Counted from the first letter of the stretch, positions 29,760-40,102 are shown. The stretch is DNA of 64,000 bases from Lutibacter sp. (GCA_027449025.1 DAIDMK010000001.1:62001-126000); one strand, 5' to 3'. The notes: a model not told the origin generated them from the letters alone. Translations and numbers: made by a program.

Positions 29760-30161
29760 TTAAAATTCAGGTTTTTTTCTGAATACTTTTTTGAAGGCTT
29801 GTTTTTTCTTTTTCTCTAACCGTTTATGAACACTCGATTTGCTTGGTTTTGTTGCTTTTCTTGGTTTTTGGACAATTAATCCATCAGAAATTAGTTTTAA
29901 AAATCGGTCAATGACGATTTCTTTATTTTTGTGCTGGCTTCGGCTTTCATCGCATTGTAGCAGCAAAATGTTTTCTTTGGTAAGTTTGTTTTTCAGTTTT
30001 TGAATTAGCAATGTTTTTTCTTCCTCAGTTAAACTTTCTGAATTTTCCAAATCGAAGGTCAGTTCTATTTTTGAAGAAACTTTGTTCACATGCTGTCCGC
30101 CTGCACCGCTGCTTCGCACTGCTTTAAATTTCAATTCCTTTATCATCAATTCGGTATTCAT
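29760..30161 (-). CDS. arfB: Alternative ribosome-rescue peptidyl-tRNA hydrolase ArfB
   Basis: RSSGAGGQHVNKVSSKIEL with GGQ motif and basic C-terminal tail; start MNTELMIKEL preferred. Confidence 0.88.
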   Translation of the reverse strand: MNTELMIKELKFKAVRSSGAGGQHVNKVSSKIELTFDLENSESLTEEEKTLLIQKLKNKLTKENILLLQCDESRSQHKNKEIVIDRFLKLISDGLIVQKPRKATKPSKSSVHKRLEKKKKQAFKKVFRKKPEF

Positions 30162-30760
30162 TCGCATTGTTTTCCTAAAAATCGACATAAATTCGACTTT
30201 GATTTTAAAATTTTATCAATTTCTATAATGGCAATTTCAAGTCTGTCTTTTTTAGCACCTTTCAACAAAACATAAGGTCGATTATATTTTTTTAATACAT
30301 TTTCAAAAGCGTCGAACATTTCCTCGCGTTGCTCAGGGCGATCTCTTATATCATCTTTTTTCCAAGGTGCATCAATATAGGTTAATAAATATAAATCGTA
30401 TGTATTTAGTGTGGCAGCTTTTTCTAAATCAGGATGCACATGACCACCATAAAATTCTTCAGAATAAACTTTTGTTTCCAACAAATCGGTATCACAAATC
30501 AAAATCCTGTCAGCTTTTAGAGCCAATTCATTTTCTAGTTTCATTTGTCCTTCAGCAATGGGCAATAAATCAGATAGTTCACAAATTTTCCGCTCATTAT
30601 TCCACTTGTTTTGCAAATATTCCCGCGCATATTCTGGTGCCCAAACCGTGTTGTAATGGCGCGCCAGCAGTTTAGAAAGTGTTGTTTTTCCTGAGCTTTC
30701 TGGACCAAAAAGCACCACTTTTACAATATTTATGTTTGTTTGCTTAAGTTTTTCTTCCAT
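30158..30760 (-). CDS. NadR-like P-loop kinase (AAA_28 type), without nucleotidyltransferase domain
   Basis: VVLFGPESSGKTTLSKLLARHYNTVWAPEYARE. Confidence 0.85.
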   Translation of the reverse strand: MEEKLKQTNINIVKVVLFGPESSGKTTLSKLLARHYNTVWAPEYAREYLQNKWNNERKICELSDLLPIAEGQMKLENELALKADRILICDTDLLETKVYSEEFYGGHVHPDLEKAATLNTYDLYLLTYIDAPWKKDDIRDRPEQREEMFDAFENVLKKYNRPYVLLKGAKKDRLEIAIIEIDKILKSKSNLCRFLGKQCE

Positions 30761-31431
30761 GCGTTGTATCCTTGAAAAGCCAAAATTAAAAAGATGGCAT
30801 ATTGAATGCCTGTAAAACCGTATCCTTTAACAAAATATAACGGAATTGAAACCAAATCCCCAACAATCCAAAGTGTCCAGTTTTCTAATTTTTTATTGGC
30901 CATTAACCACATTGCGGCAAAAAAGATTCCTGTGGTAAATGTATCTAAAAATGGTGTAATTTTCCTGAAATCTTCTAAATTTCCAGAAGTTAAATTGGTA
31001 TAGGCATAATTAACGCTTTCGGTAAAGTTCAAGTGATTTGGCATCACATCATAATACCTGTAAACGGCAATCACAAAAATGGAGGTGAATAAAAAGATGC
31101 CAAAAGTTTTTAGTTTGTCGCTTGTATTTGTTCTTGAAATTGGTAAATGGTGTTGTTTGTCATCAACAATTCTGCTCCACATATACCAACCATAAATACT
31201 CATTAATGTGTAGTAAATATTGATAATTAAATCACCGTATAAAGCCCATTGAGACAATAAATACACATACAATGCGGTGCTAATGATGCCCGTAGGAAAC
31301 ACCAAGATATTTTCTTTTTTGGCATAAAACACACTCATTACCCCAAAAATGGCGGCAATTAATTCGAGAAAAATATTTAAGCTGCTTGCTAATTGATAGG
31401 GTTCGGTAAAAAAGTTAAGAACATCATTCAT
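30730..31431 (-). CDS. pnuC: PnuC family nucleoside/vitamin transporter
   Basis: Polytopic protein with the PnuC C-terminal signature ENWTLWIVGDLVSIPLYFVKGY. Confidence 0.88.
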   Translation of the reverse strand: MNDVLNFFTEPYQLASSLNIFLELIAAIFGVMSVFYAKKENILVFPTGIISTALYVYLLSQWALYGDLIINIYYTLMSIYGWYMWSRIVDDKQHHLPISRTNTSDKLKTFGIFLFTSIFVIAVYRYYDVMPNHLNFTESVNYAYTNLTSGNLEDFRKITPFLDTFTTGIFFAAMWLMANKKLENWTLWIVGDLVSIPLYFVKGYGFTGIQYAIFLILAFQGYNAWKKNLSKQT

Positions 31432-31434
31432 AGG

Positions 31435-32151
31435 CTAAAATTTGAACGTATTGTTATTTTCAAAGGCAGTGCCAACAACCACCAAGTCAGCGCCATTTTT
31501 ATATGCCTTGTTTAGCTGTTCTTTTGTTTTAATGCCGCCGCCAACAATAAGTGGAATGGCAATATGTTTTTTTACTGCTGAAATTAATCGGGAATTTACA
31601 GGGACTTTTGCGCCGCTTCCAGCTTCTAAATAAATTAATTGTTTGCCTTTGTACATTCCTGCAATTGCTGTGGCTACTGCTAATTCAACATTTTCTTGTG
31701 AAATCGGTTTTGTGTCACTCACTTTCAAAACGGATGATTTTGTGCCGCCATCAATTAAGATATAACCTGTCGGAATAATTTCTAAGGTTGAATTTTTTAA
31801 AAATGGTACAGATTTTATCTGTTGTTCAATTAAATATTCCGGATTTCTGCCCGATAGCAATGATAAAAACAACAAGGCATCTGCATGATTGGTGAGTTGA
31901 GAAAAATCTCCTGGAAAAAGGATTACAGGTAATTTGGTATGCTTTTTAAGTGTTTCCACAAACAAATCGGTGACGTCATTTTCAACAAAACTTCCTCCAA
32001 CAAAAATGAAATTTGCTTTTAACTTCTCTATTTTTGAAGTGATTTCTGCCAGTTTTTCTATTGATGTCTTATCGGGATCCAATAAAATAGCCAACAATTT
32101 CTCTCCTTTTATGGAAGCTTTTTGAATAAATTCTAGGATGGTTTTATTCAT
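31435..32151 (-). CDS. Geranylgeranylglyceryl phosphate synthase family protein
   Basis: LLDPDKTS, FVGGSF, YLEAGSGA, IVGGGIKT TIM-barrel phosphate-binding motifs. Confidence 0.88.
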   Translation of the reverse strand: MNKTILEFIQKASIKGEKLLAILLDPDKTSIEKLAEITSKIEKLKANFIFVGGSFVENDVTDLFVETLKKHTKLPVILFPGDFSQLTNHADALLFLSLLSGRNPEYLIEQQIKSVPFLKNSTLEIIPTGYILIDGGTKSSVLKVSDTKPISQENVELAVATAIAGMYKGKQLIYLEAGSGAKVPVNSRLISAVKKHIAIPLIVGGGIKTKEQLNKAYKNGADLVVVGTAFENNNTFKF

Positions 32152-32782
32152 TTTCTGAAGTGTCTAAAGCGTAAACCAAAGTAAATCCGTCAATTTGTTC
32201 AAACCCAATATCATAATTTTTATTCCAGCCTTCCACTTTTATATAACCTGTAGTTTTTTTATCGTCAATTTGAAATGAATTGATATCAATATCATTTTTA
32301 AAGGTCAGTCCTCCAAAGGGATAAATTTTATACAAAGATTCTTTTGCACCCCAAATTACGGTCAATTGCTCAATATAATCATCATCTTTATGAATGAATC
32401 CTTTTTCAAAATTTACAAATCGGTGTTGGATGATTTTAATCTTCTCCCTATTTTTTTCAATATCAATTCCAATGGGGGCGTCGCTGATTGCAATGGCCGA
32501 AAAAGTAAAGGAATGGGTTATGGAAATGTGTTTGCCGTCGGTTAAATGCGGTTTGCCATTACTGTTATAGAATAAATTAGAATCAGAATAACCCGCGTGT
32601 TTTAGCAAATGCCGGACACTTAAAAATCCGCGTTGGTGAAGTTCGGATTTCATTGAGGCTAACCTTTTTTCGCTTTTTTCTGTCAATGGCATAATTTCAG
32701 ACAAGTCACTTAATGACTCCTCAATTTTCCACACATAAATAGTAGTATGTTTGTTTGGTTTTATAGTTTTGAATAAAGGCAT
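32144..32782 (-). CDS. 4'-phosphopantetheinyl transferase superfamily protein
   Basis: ISITHSFTFSAIAISDAPIGIDIEK...WGAKESLYKIY (Sfp-type motif). Confidence 0.88.
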   Translation of the reverse strand: MPLFKTIKPNKHTTIYVWKIEESLSDLSEIMPLTEKSEKRLASMKSELHQRGFLSVRHLLKHAGYSDSNLFYNSNGKPHLTDGKHISITHSFTFSAIAISDAPIGIDIEKNREKIKIIQHRFVNFEKGFIHKDDDYIEQLTVIWGAKESLYKIYPFGGLTFKNDIDINSFQIDDKKTTGYIKVEGWNKNYDIGFEQIDGFTLVYALDTSENE

Positions 32783-32869
32783 TTATAATTTAAAAGGTAT
32801 TTTGTACTTTTGCAAATTCCTAGACAACTTGTTTTTGGTTGTTTAAAATAAAAAACAAATTTAATAAAT

Positions 32870-34186
32870 ATGAGTACATCAACATCAACTTACGTTAAAT
32901 ATAAAGTAAAAGACATCAATCTTGCTGAATGGGGACGCAAAGAAATTCAATTGGCAGAAGCAGAAATGCCGGGACTAATGAGTTTAAGAGAGGAATTTAA
33001 AGGCAAAAGTCCTTTAAAAGGTGCTAGAATTGCGGGTTGTTTGCATATGACAATCCAAACAGCAGTTTTAATAGAAACTTTAGTTGATTTGGGTGCTGAG
33101 GTAACTTGGAGCTCTTGCAATATATTTTCAACACAAGATCAGGCTGCCGCTGCAATTGCCGCTGCCGGAGTTTCTGTTTACGCTTGGAAAGGTTTGAGTG
33201 AAGCAGAATTTGACTGGTGTATTGAACAAACATTATTTTTTGGAGAAGACAAAAAACCATTGAACTTAATTTTAGATGATGGTGGCGATTTAACCAATAT
33301 GGTGTTGGATAGATATCCTGAATTGGCTGCAGGAATTAATGGATTGTCAGAAGAAACTACTACAGGCGTTCATCGTTTATATGATAGGGTGAAAGCGGGG
33401 ACATTGCCTATGCCTGCAATTAATGTAAACGATTCTGTAACCAAATCAAAATTTGACAATAAATATGGATGTAGAGAAAGTGCAGTAGATGCCATTCGAA
33501 GAGCGACAGATTTAATGTTGGCAGGAAAAAGAGTGGTGGTTTGCGGTTATGGAGATGTTGGGAAAGGAACAGCGGCTTCTTTTAAAGGTGCAGGTTCTAT
33601 CGTAACAATTACTGAAATTGACCCTATTTGTGCGTTGCAGGCTGCTATGGACGGATTTGAAGTGAAAAAATTAGATACTGTTGTTGGAAATGCAGATATA
33701 GTGATTACCACAACAGGAAATAAAGATATCGTTCAATCTCGTCATTTTGAAAAAATGAAAGATAAAACAGTGGTTTGTAACATTGGACATTTTGATAATG
33801 AATTGGATATGGCCTGGTTGAATAAAAATTATGGACATACCAAAGTTGAAATCAAACCTCAAGTAGATAAATATACAATTGGAGAAAATGAGATTTTGAT
33901 TTTAGCAGAAGGTCGTTTGGTAAATTTAGGTTGTGCAACCGGACACCCAAGTTTTGTAATGAGCAATTCATTTACAAATCAAACCTTGGCACAATTGGAA
34001 TTGTGGAACAATAAAGAAGCTTATAAAAATGAAGTATATATGTTGCCTAAACATTTAGATGAAAAAGTGGCGCGTTTGCATTTGGCTAAAATTGGCGTTG
34101 AATTGGAAACTTTGCGTGAAGACCAAGCAAAATATATTGGTGTAAATGTAGAAGGGCCTTATAAACCTGATTATTATAGATACTAA
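32870..34186 (+). CDS. ahcY: Adenosylhomocysteinase
   Basis: [33 protein letters not shown]-terminus. Confidence 0.97.
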   Translation: MSTSTSTYVKYKVKDINLAEWGRKEIQLAEAEMPGLMSLREEFKGKSPLKGARIAGCLHMTIQTAVLIETLVDLGAEVTWSSCNIFSTQDQAAAAIAAAGVSVYAWKGLSEAEFDWCIEQTLFFGEDKKPLNLILDDGGDLTNMVLDRYPELAAGINGLSEETTTGVHRLYDRVKAGTLPMPAINVNDSVTKSKFDNKYGCRESAVDAIRRATDLMLAGKRVVVCGYGDVGKGTAASFKGAGSIVTITEIDPICALQAAMDGFEVKKLDTVVGNADIVITTTGNKDIVQSRHFEKMKDKTVVCNIGHFDNELDMAWLNKNYGHTKVEIKPQVDKYTIGENEILILAEGRLVNLGCATGHPSFVMSNSFTNQTLAQLELWNNKEAYKNEVYMLPKHLDEKVARLHLAKIGVELETLREDQAKYIGVNVEGPYKPDYYRY

Positions 34187-34189
34187 TTA

Positions 34190-34221
34190 AAAAACCTCTC
34201 AAATTCTGAGAGGTTTTTTTT
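34190..34221 (+). terminator. Terminator after ahcY
   Basis: AAAAACCTCTCA-AATTC-TGAGAGGTTTTTTTT. Confidence 0.8.
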
Positions 34222-34384
34222 GCGATTATCAATAATTAACAAAAATGATGTTCTTCTTTTTCCTGTGTCAATATTAAGGCACAAATTAATCATGTGTAAG
34301 GGGAAATAGCACTTTAAAATAGGGGAAATATCCCTTATTTTTATTTTTTGTTGTTTTAAAATATTGTCAGGTGATGTTTAAATT

Positions 34385-35920
34385 TTACCCCAACCAGCCC
34401 TCTCTGTCTAAACTTCTATATTGAATAGCTTCAGAAATGTGCGCTGTAGAAATCTCCGCAACACCTTCTAAATCTGCTATTGTTCTTGAAACTTTTAAAA
34501 TCCGGTCGTAGGCTCTGGCTGATAAACTTAAGCGTTCCATCGCATTTTTAAGTAAGACACTGCATTCTGGAGCTAGTTTGCAATATTTTTTGATTTGTTT
34601 TACATTCATTTGTGCATTGTGATGCACATTTCCATATTCAGCAAAACGATGGGTTTGTATTTCCCTTGCCTTGGTGACACGCTTTCTAATTTCGGTGCTT
34701 GGTTCACTTAATTGTTCTTCTGAGAGTTTTTCAAAAGGAACAGGATTCACTTCAATATGTATATCAATTCTATCCAATAATGGCCCCGAAATTTTACTTA
34801 AATAACGTTGCATTTCAAAAGGCGATGAGGTTTTAGGTGAATCGGGATCATTAAAATAACCGCTCGGAGAAGGATTCATACTTGCTACCAACATAAAACT
34901 GCTTGGATAAGATACAGAAAATTTTGCCCGTGAAATGGTGATTTCCCTATCTTCCAAAGGTTGGCGCATCACTTCTAAAACGGTGCGTTTAAATTCGGGT
35001 AATTCATCCAGAAACAATACACCATTATGCGCCAGGGAAATTTCTCCTGGTTGCGGATATTGCCCGCCGCCGACAAGGGCGATGTCAGAAATCGTATGAT
35101 GCGGCGATCGAAACGGGCGTTGGCACATCAAGCCGCTTTCTTTTGTTTTTCCTACAACAGAATGTATTTTTGTGGTTTCCAAGGCCTCCTGCATGGTCAT
35201 TGGAGGCAATATGGAAGCCAGCCTTTTGCTCAACATCGTTTTTCCGCTTCCCGGAGGTCCGATAAGAATAATATTATGACCGCCGGCCGCCGCAATTTCC
35301 ATAGAACGTTTTACAGATTCCTGTCCTTTTACATCAGCAAAATCAAATTCGGGATTGTCCAAACTTTTGTTAAATTCGAATTGAACATCTATAATGGTTT
35401 GCTCCAACTCAGTTTTTCCATCAAAAAAATCAATGACTTCAGTAATATTTTCAACACCATATACTTTTAAATCACTGACAATCGCAGCTTCTTTTGCATT
35501 TTGTTTTGGTAGAATAAATCCTTTAAAATTTTCTTCCATCGCTTTAATGGCAATAGGTAAAGCGCCTTTAATGGGCTGTAGGCTTCCGTCTAATGAAAGT
35601 TCACCCATAATAATGTAGTCGCAAATTTTTTCTGTATTTATTTGGTTTGACGCCGCGAGGATTCCTATGGCTAAGGTAAGATCGTAAGCAGAGCCTTCCT
35701 TGCGCATATCTGCAGGTGCCATATTGATGGTGATTTTTTTGCCTGGAAAATGATATTTATTGTTTTTTAAGGCTGCGGAAATCCTGAAACTACTTTCTTT
35801 AATGGCATTGTCGGGCAGACCAACCAAATGGTATCCAATTCCTTTGTCAATATTAACCTCAACGGTAATATTGGTGGCCTCAACGCCAAAGACGGCGCTG
35901 CCATAAACTTTTTCTAGCAT
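34385..35920 (-). CDS. comM: YifB/ComM family Mg chelatase-like AAA ATPase
   Basis: GPPGSGKTMLSKRLASILPP, RPFRSPHHTISDIALVGGG, LDELPEF. Confidence 0.95.
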   Translation of the reverse strand: MLEKVYGSAVFGVEATNITVEVNIDKGIGYHLVGLPDNAIKESSFRISAALKNNKYHFPGKKITINMAPADMRKEGSAYDLTLAIGILAASNQINTEKICDYIIMGELSLDGSLQPIKGALPIAIKAMEENFKGFILPKQNAKEAAIVSDLKVYGVENITEVIDFFDGKTELEQTIIDVQFEFNKSLDNPEFDFADVKGQESVKRSMEIAAAGGHNIILIGPPGSGKTMLSKRLASILPPMTMQEALETTKIHSVVGKTKESGLMCQRPFRSPHHTISDIALVGGGQYPQPGEISLAHNGVLFLDELPEFKRTVLEVMRQPLEDREITISRAKFSVSYPSSFMLVASMNPSPSGYFNDPDSPKTSSPFEMQRYLSKISGPLLDRIDIHIEVNPVPFEKLSEEQLSEPSTEIRKRVTKAREIQTHRFAEYGNVHHNAQMNVKQIKKYCKLAPECSVLLKNAMERLSLSARAYDRILKVSRTIADLEGVAEISTAHISEAIQYRSLDREGWLG

Positions 35921-36075
35921 ATTTTTTTAATTTTTATAAAAATAGAAAAAAAATCAATGCAATAAATTAATGGGGTGTCTTTTGTTTAAAATGGATGTAA
36001 TAGGATTAATATTAATAGATAATGTAAAGATTAAAGACAATTTTAATGAGATTCTAAAAATAAAGTTTAAAAAAA

Positions 36076-36125
36076 TTTGGAAAATTAAAATAAATAATTA
36101 CATTTACTGACTGAGTGATTAGTCA
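36076..36125 (+). promoter_or_regulatory. TetR gene promoter (TTTG-N19-TACATTTA) with overlapping operator palindrome
   Basis: TTTG 36076-36079, TACATTTA 36099-36106, TGACTGA-GTGA-TTAGTCA 36108-36125, ATG at 36134. Confidence 0.6.
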
Positions 36126-36133
36126 ATAATAAA

Positions 36134-36700
36134 ATGAATACAGGAAACTTAAAAAAAGACAAGAAAAACGCCAAGCAACAAATTTTAAATGTTGCCTTAG
36201 AAATGTTTGCATCGCAAGGGTATCATAAGACCTCAACTGGAGCAATTTGCAAAGAAGCCGGTATATCTACGGGCTTGTTATTTTATCATTTCTCTTCTAA
36301 AGAGATTTTGTTAAATGCTATTGTAAAAATGATACTTTCAAAAATTGATCGGACTTTGGATTATCCAGAAAATGACGATCCTAAAAAGGTGTTGTCAACC
36401 ATTATTGATGTGTTCTTTAATTCTTTACAAAATGACAGAAAATATTGGGATTTGTACATGTCTTTACTGTACCAACCTGATACAAAAGATCAAATTGGAA
36501 AAGGAGTTTTAGAACATTCAATTAAATACCGAAGAACTATTTTTCATTTGATGGAATCTTTGGGATCTACCAACCCAAAAGGAGATTCATTTGAGTTTGA
36601 AGTATTTCGTGTAGGTGTTTTTGCTTCGTATTTAGCCAATCATAACGAAGAATTGTTAAAGAAAGCTAAAGAAAAAATGAGATTAAAGTATTTAGAATGA
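36134..36700 (+). CDS. TetR/AcrR family transcriptional regulator
   Basis: N-terminal HTH (ILNVALEMFASQGYHKTSTGAICKEAGISTGLLFYHFSSKEILL). Confidence 0.93.
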   Translation: MNTGNLKKDKKNAKQQILNVALEMFASQGYHKTSTGAICKEAGISTGLLFYHFSSKEILLNAIVKMILSKIDRTLDYPENDDPKKVLSTIIDVFFNSLQNDRKYWDLYMSLLYQPDTKDQIGKGVLEHSIKYRRTIFHLMESLGSTNPKGDSFEFEVFRVGVFASYLANHNEELLKKAKEKMRLKYLE

Positions 36701-36728
36701 ATTATTAATTAACCAAACATTTATTATT

Positions 36729-39179
36729 ATGAATCAAAAAATTTTAACTTTCCTGCTTATTTTTTTTATTTCAGGAGTGATTTTCGCACAAGGCGGAATT
36801 AAAGGAACGGTTGTGGATGAATCTGGAGCAGCTATTTCACAAGCCGAAGTTTTTATTAAAAGTACCAATCAAGGAACCATCACCAATAATAAAGGTGAGT
36901 TTGAACTTAATAATGTAAAAAATGGAACTTTCACTCTTTCTGTTATTTACATCGGTTATGTAACCGTTGAAAAAAATGTCACTATTAACAATAATGTAGT
37001 AAACCTAGGGATAATTACCTTAAATAGCAGCTATCAAGTATTTGAGGAAGTTGTTGTATCCGGGTCTCGAAAAATGGAAAAAATAACCCAAGCGCCAGTT
37101 ACAATAAACGTAATTAGCGCAAGACAATTGGATAATTTTGCGGGTGATCCAAGCGAATTAATTGCTCAGCAAAAAGGAATTGACTTTATTAAAACTGGCG
37201 CATTTGTTAGTGGGTTTAATATTCGCGGATTTAATTCTGCATTTAATCCAAAAATGTTACAATTGGATGACAACCGTTTTTCTACACTTATTGCAACAGG
37301 TTTGCCATTTGGACCGCTTAGTTCAATCATAAAGGAAGATATTGAAAGGGTAGAGATTGTTTTAGGACCATCATCTGCTTTATATGGGCCAAATGCACAC
37401 AACGGATTGGTAAATACCATAACAAAATCTCCTTGGAAATATGAAGGAACGGAAATTGTTTTAGGAGCTGGTTCTTATGATGCTTTGAGCGCTCGTTTTA
37501 GGCACGCCAAAATATTGAGTGAAAAATGGGCTTATAAAGTAACAGGAGGTTATGCCGAAGGAACTGATGTGAATTGGACAGACTCAGTATATGTATATAA
37601 CCCAGCAGTAGCGAAACCTGAATTGGAACTCGACAGGAAATCAGAATTTTTAAAAGCAGAAGCGTCTGTTTACTACAAACCAACAACAGACAGTGAGGTG
37701 AAAGCTATTTACGGAACAAGTAAAAGTAGCTATTTGGCTGTAACAAATGTTGGAAGAAATCAAATTAAAGATTGGGGGATTCAATTTTTGCAAGGGACAT
37801 ATACTTCAAAACGCCTTTTTGCACAACTTTATAAAACTTGGAGTAATACGGATGATACTTATGCTATTACTACACGTACTGAAAATTATTGGAATTTAAT
37901 TAAAGCAGGAAAAACGCATGAGGAAGCCTTAGTTGGCTCGTATGGAGGAATCAATCCGCCAATTTTTGTTGACAAATCAGACCGTCTAAATGCTGAAATT
38001 CAGTATAATAACAGCATTGGAGCTTTAGATTTTATAATTGGAGCACAATATCAAAAGGATAAAGCAGACAGTAGAGATACATATTTGATAGATGCTACTG
38101 GTCCTATAGAAATTGAACAAAAAGGATTATACGGACAATTGGAATATAAAATAGGGGAATCAGGCGTGAAATTAATTGCGGCAGCTCGTGGTGATGATCA
38201 CGATTTATATGGATTCAATTTTATTCCAAAGGCTGGGATTACCTATACTGTAGATAAAGGAACTTGGAGATTTACGTACGGAAAAGGAATCGCCTCGCCT
38301 ACAATTTTAAATTTAAGTGGTGATTTGTTCGGTGGAATTATTTTAGGTAATGGGGTAGGATTTACCCTGTCCGATGGCACTAAAATTAAGCCAGTGGAAG
38401 TAGAGACCATTCAAACTTTAGAATTGGGTTATAAGGGTTATTTATCAGAAGGTAAATTATTTGTGGATGCAAACGCCTACTATAATATGTCTGAAAATTT
38501 CTTAAGCCCACTTACCAATATTGTACCAACAGGATTGTCTGGCGGACCAGTGGTAACACACCGTGGAGACCAACCTATTGAAGAGTTAACGGCTGGTTTG
38601 GCGCCAGGATATTATGATGCTGGAGGCTATATTTTAACCTATTTAAATTTTGGAAAAGTTGATACTTATGGATTTGATCTTGGCTTAACCTATTACTTTA
38701 ATGAGTATTACAACATGACACTTAATTATTCGTTTTTTGATTATAATATGGATAAAAATGATATGGCTAATGATGGTGATAGAAATGGCGTTGTTAACGT
38801 GTTGGATTTACCTATAAATACTCCAAAGAATAAAATTAGTTCTGCTTTTAACTTTTCCCGTAATAAATTTTATGGATCCTTATTATCTCGCTATATTCAA
38901 AAGTATGATTTCTTTTCAGGAAGAAATGTGGCTGCTAAAACCAATACCGATTTAATAATTGGAGGTGATCCTGTTGTTGAAGGACAACGTGTGGGGAAAA
39001 AATTTAATTACGGTCAGTTAGGCGGTTTCTTCTTAAGTGTAAATTTAGGCTATAAAATTAGCGACCATTTTTCTTTAGGTGCTTATATTAATAATATTTT
39101 AGATGCTAATAATTATGAGTTCGTGGCTTCACCACCAAGTGAAAGAACTTATGGTGCCGAATTGAAAATAAAATTATAA
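36729..39179 (+). CDS. TonB-dependent outer membrane receptor
   Basis: CarboxypepD_reg-like N-terminus (GIKGTVVDESGAAISQAEVFIKSTNQGTITNNKGEFEL), plug and beta-barrel, C-terminal AELKIKL. Confidence 0.9.
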   Translation: MNQKILTFLLIFFISGVIFAQGGIKGTVVDESGAAISQAEVFIKSTNQGTITNNKGEFELNNVKNGTFTLSVIYIGYVTVEKNVTINNNVVNLGIITLNSSYQVFEEVVVSGSRKMEKITQAPVTINVISARQLDNFAGDPSELIAQQKGIDFIKTGAFVSGFNIRGFNSAFNPKMLQLDDNRFSTLIATGLPFGPLSSIIKEDIERVEIVLGPSSALYGPNAHNGLVNTITKSPWKYEGTEIVLGAGSYDALSARFRHAKILSEKWAYKVTGGYAEGTDVNWTDSVYVYNPAVAKPELELDRKSEFLKAEASVYYKPTTDSEVKAIYGTSKSSYLAVTNVGRNQIKDWGIQFLQGTYTSKRLFAQLYKTWSNTDDTYAITTRTENYWNLIKAGKTHEEALVGSYGGINPPIFVDKSDRLNAEIQYNNSIGALDFIIGAQYQKDKADSRDTYLIDATGPIEIEQKGLYGQLEYKIGESGVKLIAAARGDDHDLYGFNFIPKAGITYTVDKGTWRFTYGKGIASPTILNLSGDLFGGIILGNGVGFTLSDGTKIKPVEVETIQTLELGYKGYLSEGKLFVDANAYYNMSENFLSPLTNIVPTGLSGGPVVTHRGDQPIEELTAGLAPGYYDAGGYILTYLNFGKVDTYGFDLGLTYYFNEYYNMTLNYSFFDYNMDKNDMANDGDRNGVVNVLDLPINTPKNKISSAFNFSRNKFYGSLLSRYIQKYDFFSGRNVAAKTNTDLIIGGDPVVEGQRVGKKFNYGQLGGFFLSVNLGYKISDHFSLGAYINNILDANNYEFVASPPSERTYGAELKIKL

Positions 39180-39202
39180 TATTCCATTTATATTTGTTAA
39201 TT

Positions 39203-39235
39203 AAGAACATCGGTTGTTTTTGCCGATGTTCTTTT
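39203..39235 (+). terminator. Hairpin/terminator between TonB receptor and hydrolase gene
   Basis: AAGAACATCGG ... CCGATGTTCTT plus T-run. Confidence 0.65.
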
Positions 39236-39257
39236 CTAAAAACTTCACAATAACTTT

Positions 39258-40097
39258 ATGACGCATCGCTTTGTAAAAGCCAATGGTATTTTACTTCATT
39301 ATCTGGAGAAAAACAACAAACTTAAGCCAACCGTAATTTTGTTGCACGGGTTAAGCGCAAATGCCAATTCATTTGAGAGTTATATGAAGCTATTGAATAA
39401 TTACAGCATAATTTCAGTTGATTTAAGAGGTAGAGGTTTAAGTGAAAAACCTAACAATGGTTATTCTATGCAGGAGCATTCAAAAGATATTATTGAATTA
39501 ATGAATGCTTTAAAAATTGATAAAGCAATATTGGTAGGTCACTCTTTTGGAGGATTACTGAGTGTTTATTTGGCAGTGAATTTTCCTGAGCGTATATCAA
39601 AAATAATTTTGATTGATGTGGCTGCAAAAATGCATCCGGAAGTTAGAGAACTAGTAACACCTTCTGTTATGAGTCGACTAAAAAAAACTTGGAGTACGTA
39701 TGATGAATACATTACAAATATGAAAAAAGCGCCTTTTTTACAAGGGCAATGGTTGCCAGAAATGGAATCCTTTTATAAAGCTGATTGCAAAGAAACTAAT
39801 AATGGTATTGAGTCAAGATCAAATTTCAAGCACATTCAACAAGCAGTTGAGGCTGTTTTAAATCCTGATATTCATTGGGAAGAACTAATCACTCAAATTA
39901 AACAGCCTTCAATTGTTATAAATGGAACAGAACCTTTTGTGAATAATCAGGTGTTGGTTTCAAAACAACATGCAATGGAAACAGTTAATATGATGCAAAA
40001 TTGCAGGTATGTTGCAGTGGTAGGAAACCACGTAACCATGTTATTTGGTGAAGGGGCGAAACAAACTGTTTCGGCAATTACAAAATTTATAAACTAA
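39258..40097 (+). CDS. Alpha/beta hydrolase
   Basis: LLHGLSANANSFES, GHSFGG nucleophile elbow, GNHVTMLFGEG. Confidence 0.9.
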   Translation: MTHRFVKANGILLHYLEKNNKLKPTVILLHGLSANANSFESYMKLLNNYSIISVDLRGRGLSEKPNNGYSMQEHSKDIIELMNALKIDKAILVGHSFGGLLSVYLAVNFPERISKIILIDVAAKMHPEVRELVTPSVMSRLKKTWSTYDEYITNMKKAPFLQGQWLPEMESFYKADCKETNNGIESRSNFKHIQQAVEAVLNPDIHWEELITQIKQPSIVINGTEPFVNNQVLVSKQHAMETVNMMQNCRYVAVVGNHVTMLFGEGAKQTVSAITKFIN

Positions 40098-40102
40098 AAA
40101 AA

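Noticed and set aside
29760-30188. ArfB as a peptide chain release factor with a programmed frameshift
   Set aside because: Short GGQ protein with basic tail and no codon-recognition domains; fits ArfB without frameshift.
35027-35618. Plus-strand ORFs (147 and 74 aa) opposite comM
   Set aside because: Antisense to conserved comM motifs; no signal peptide, domain or RBS context.
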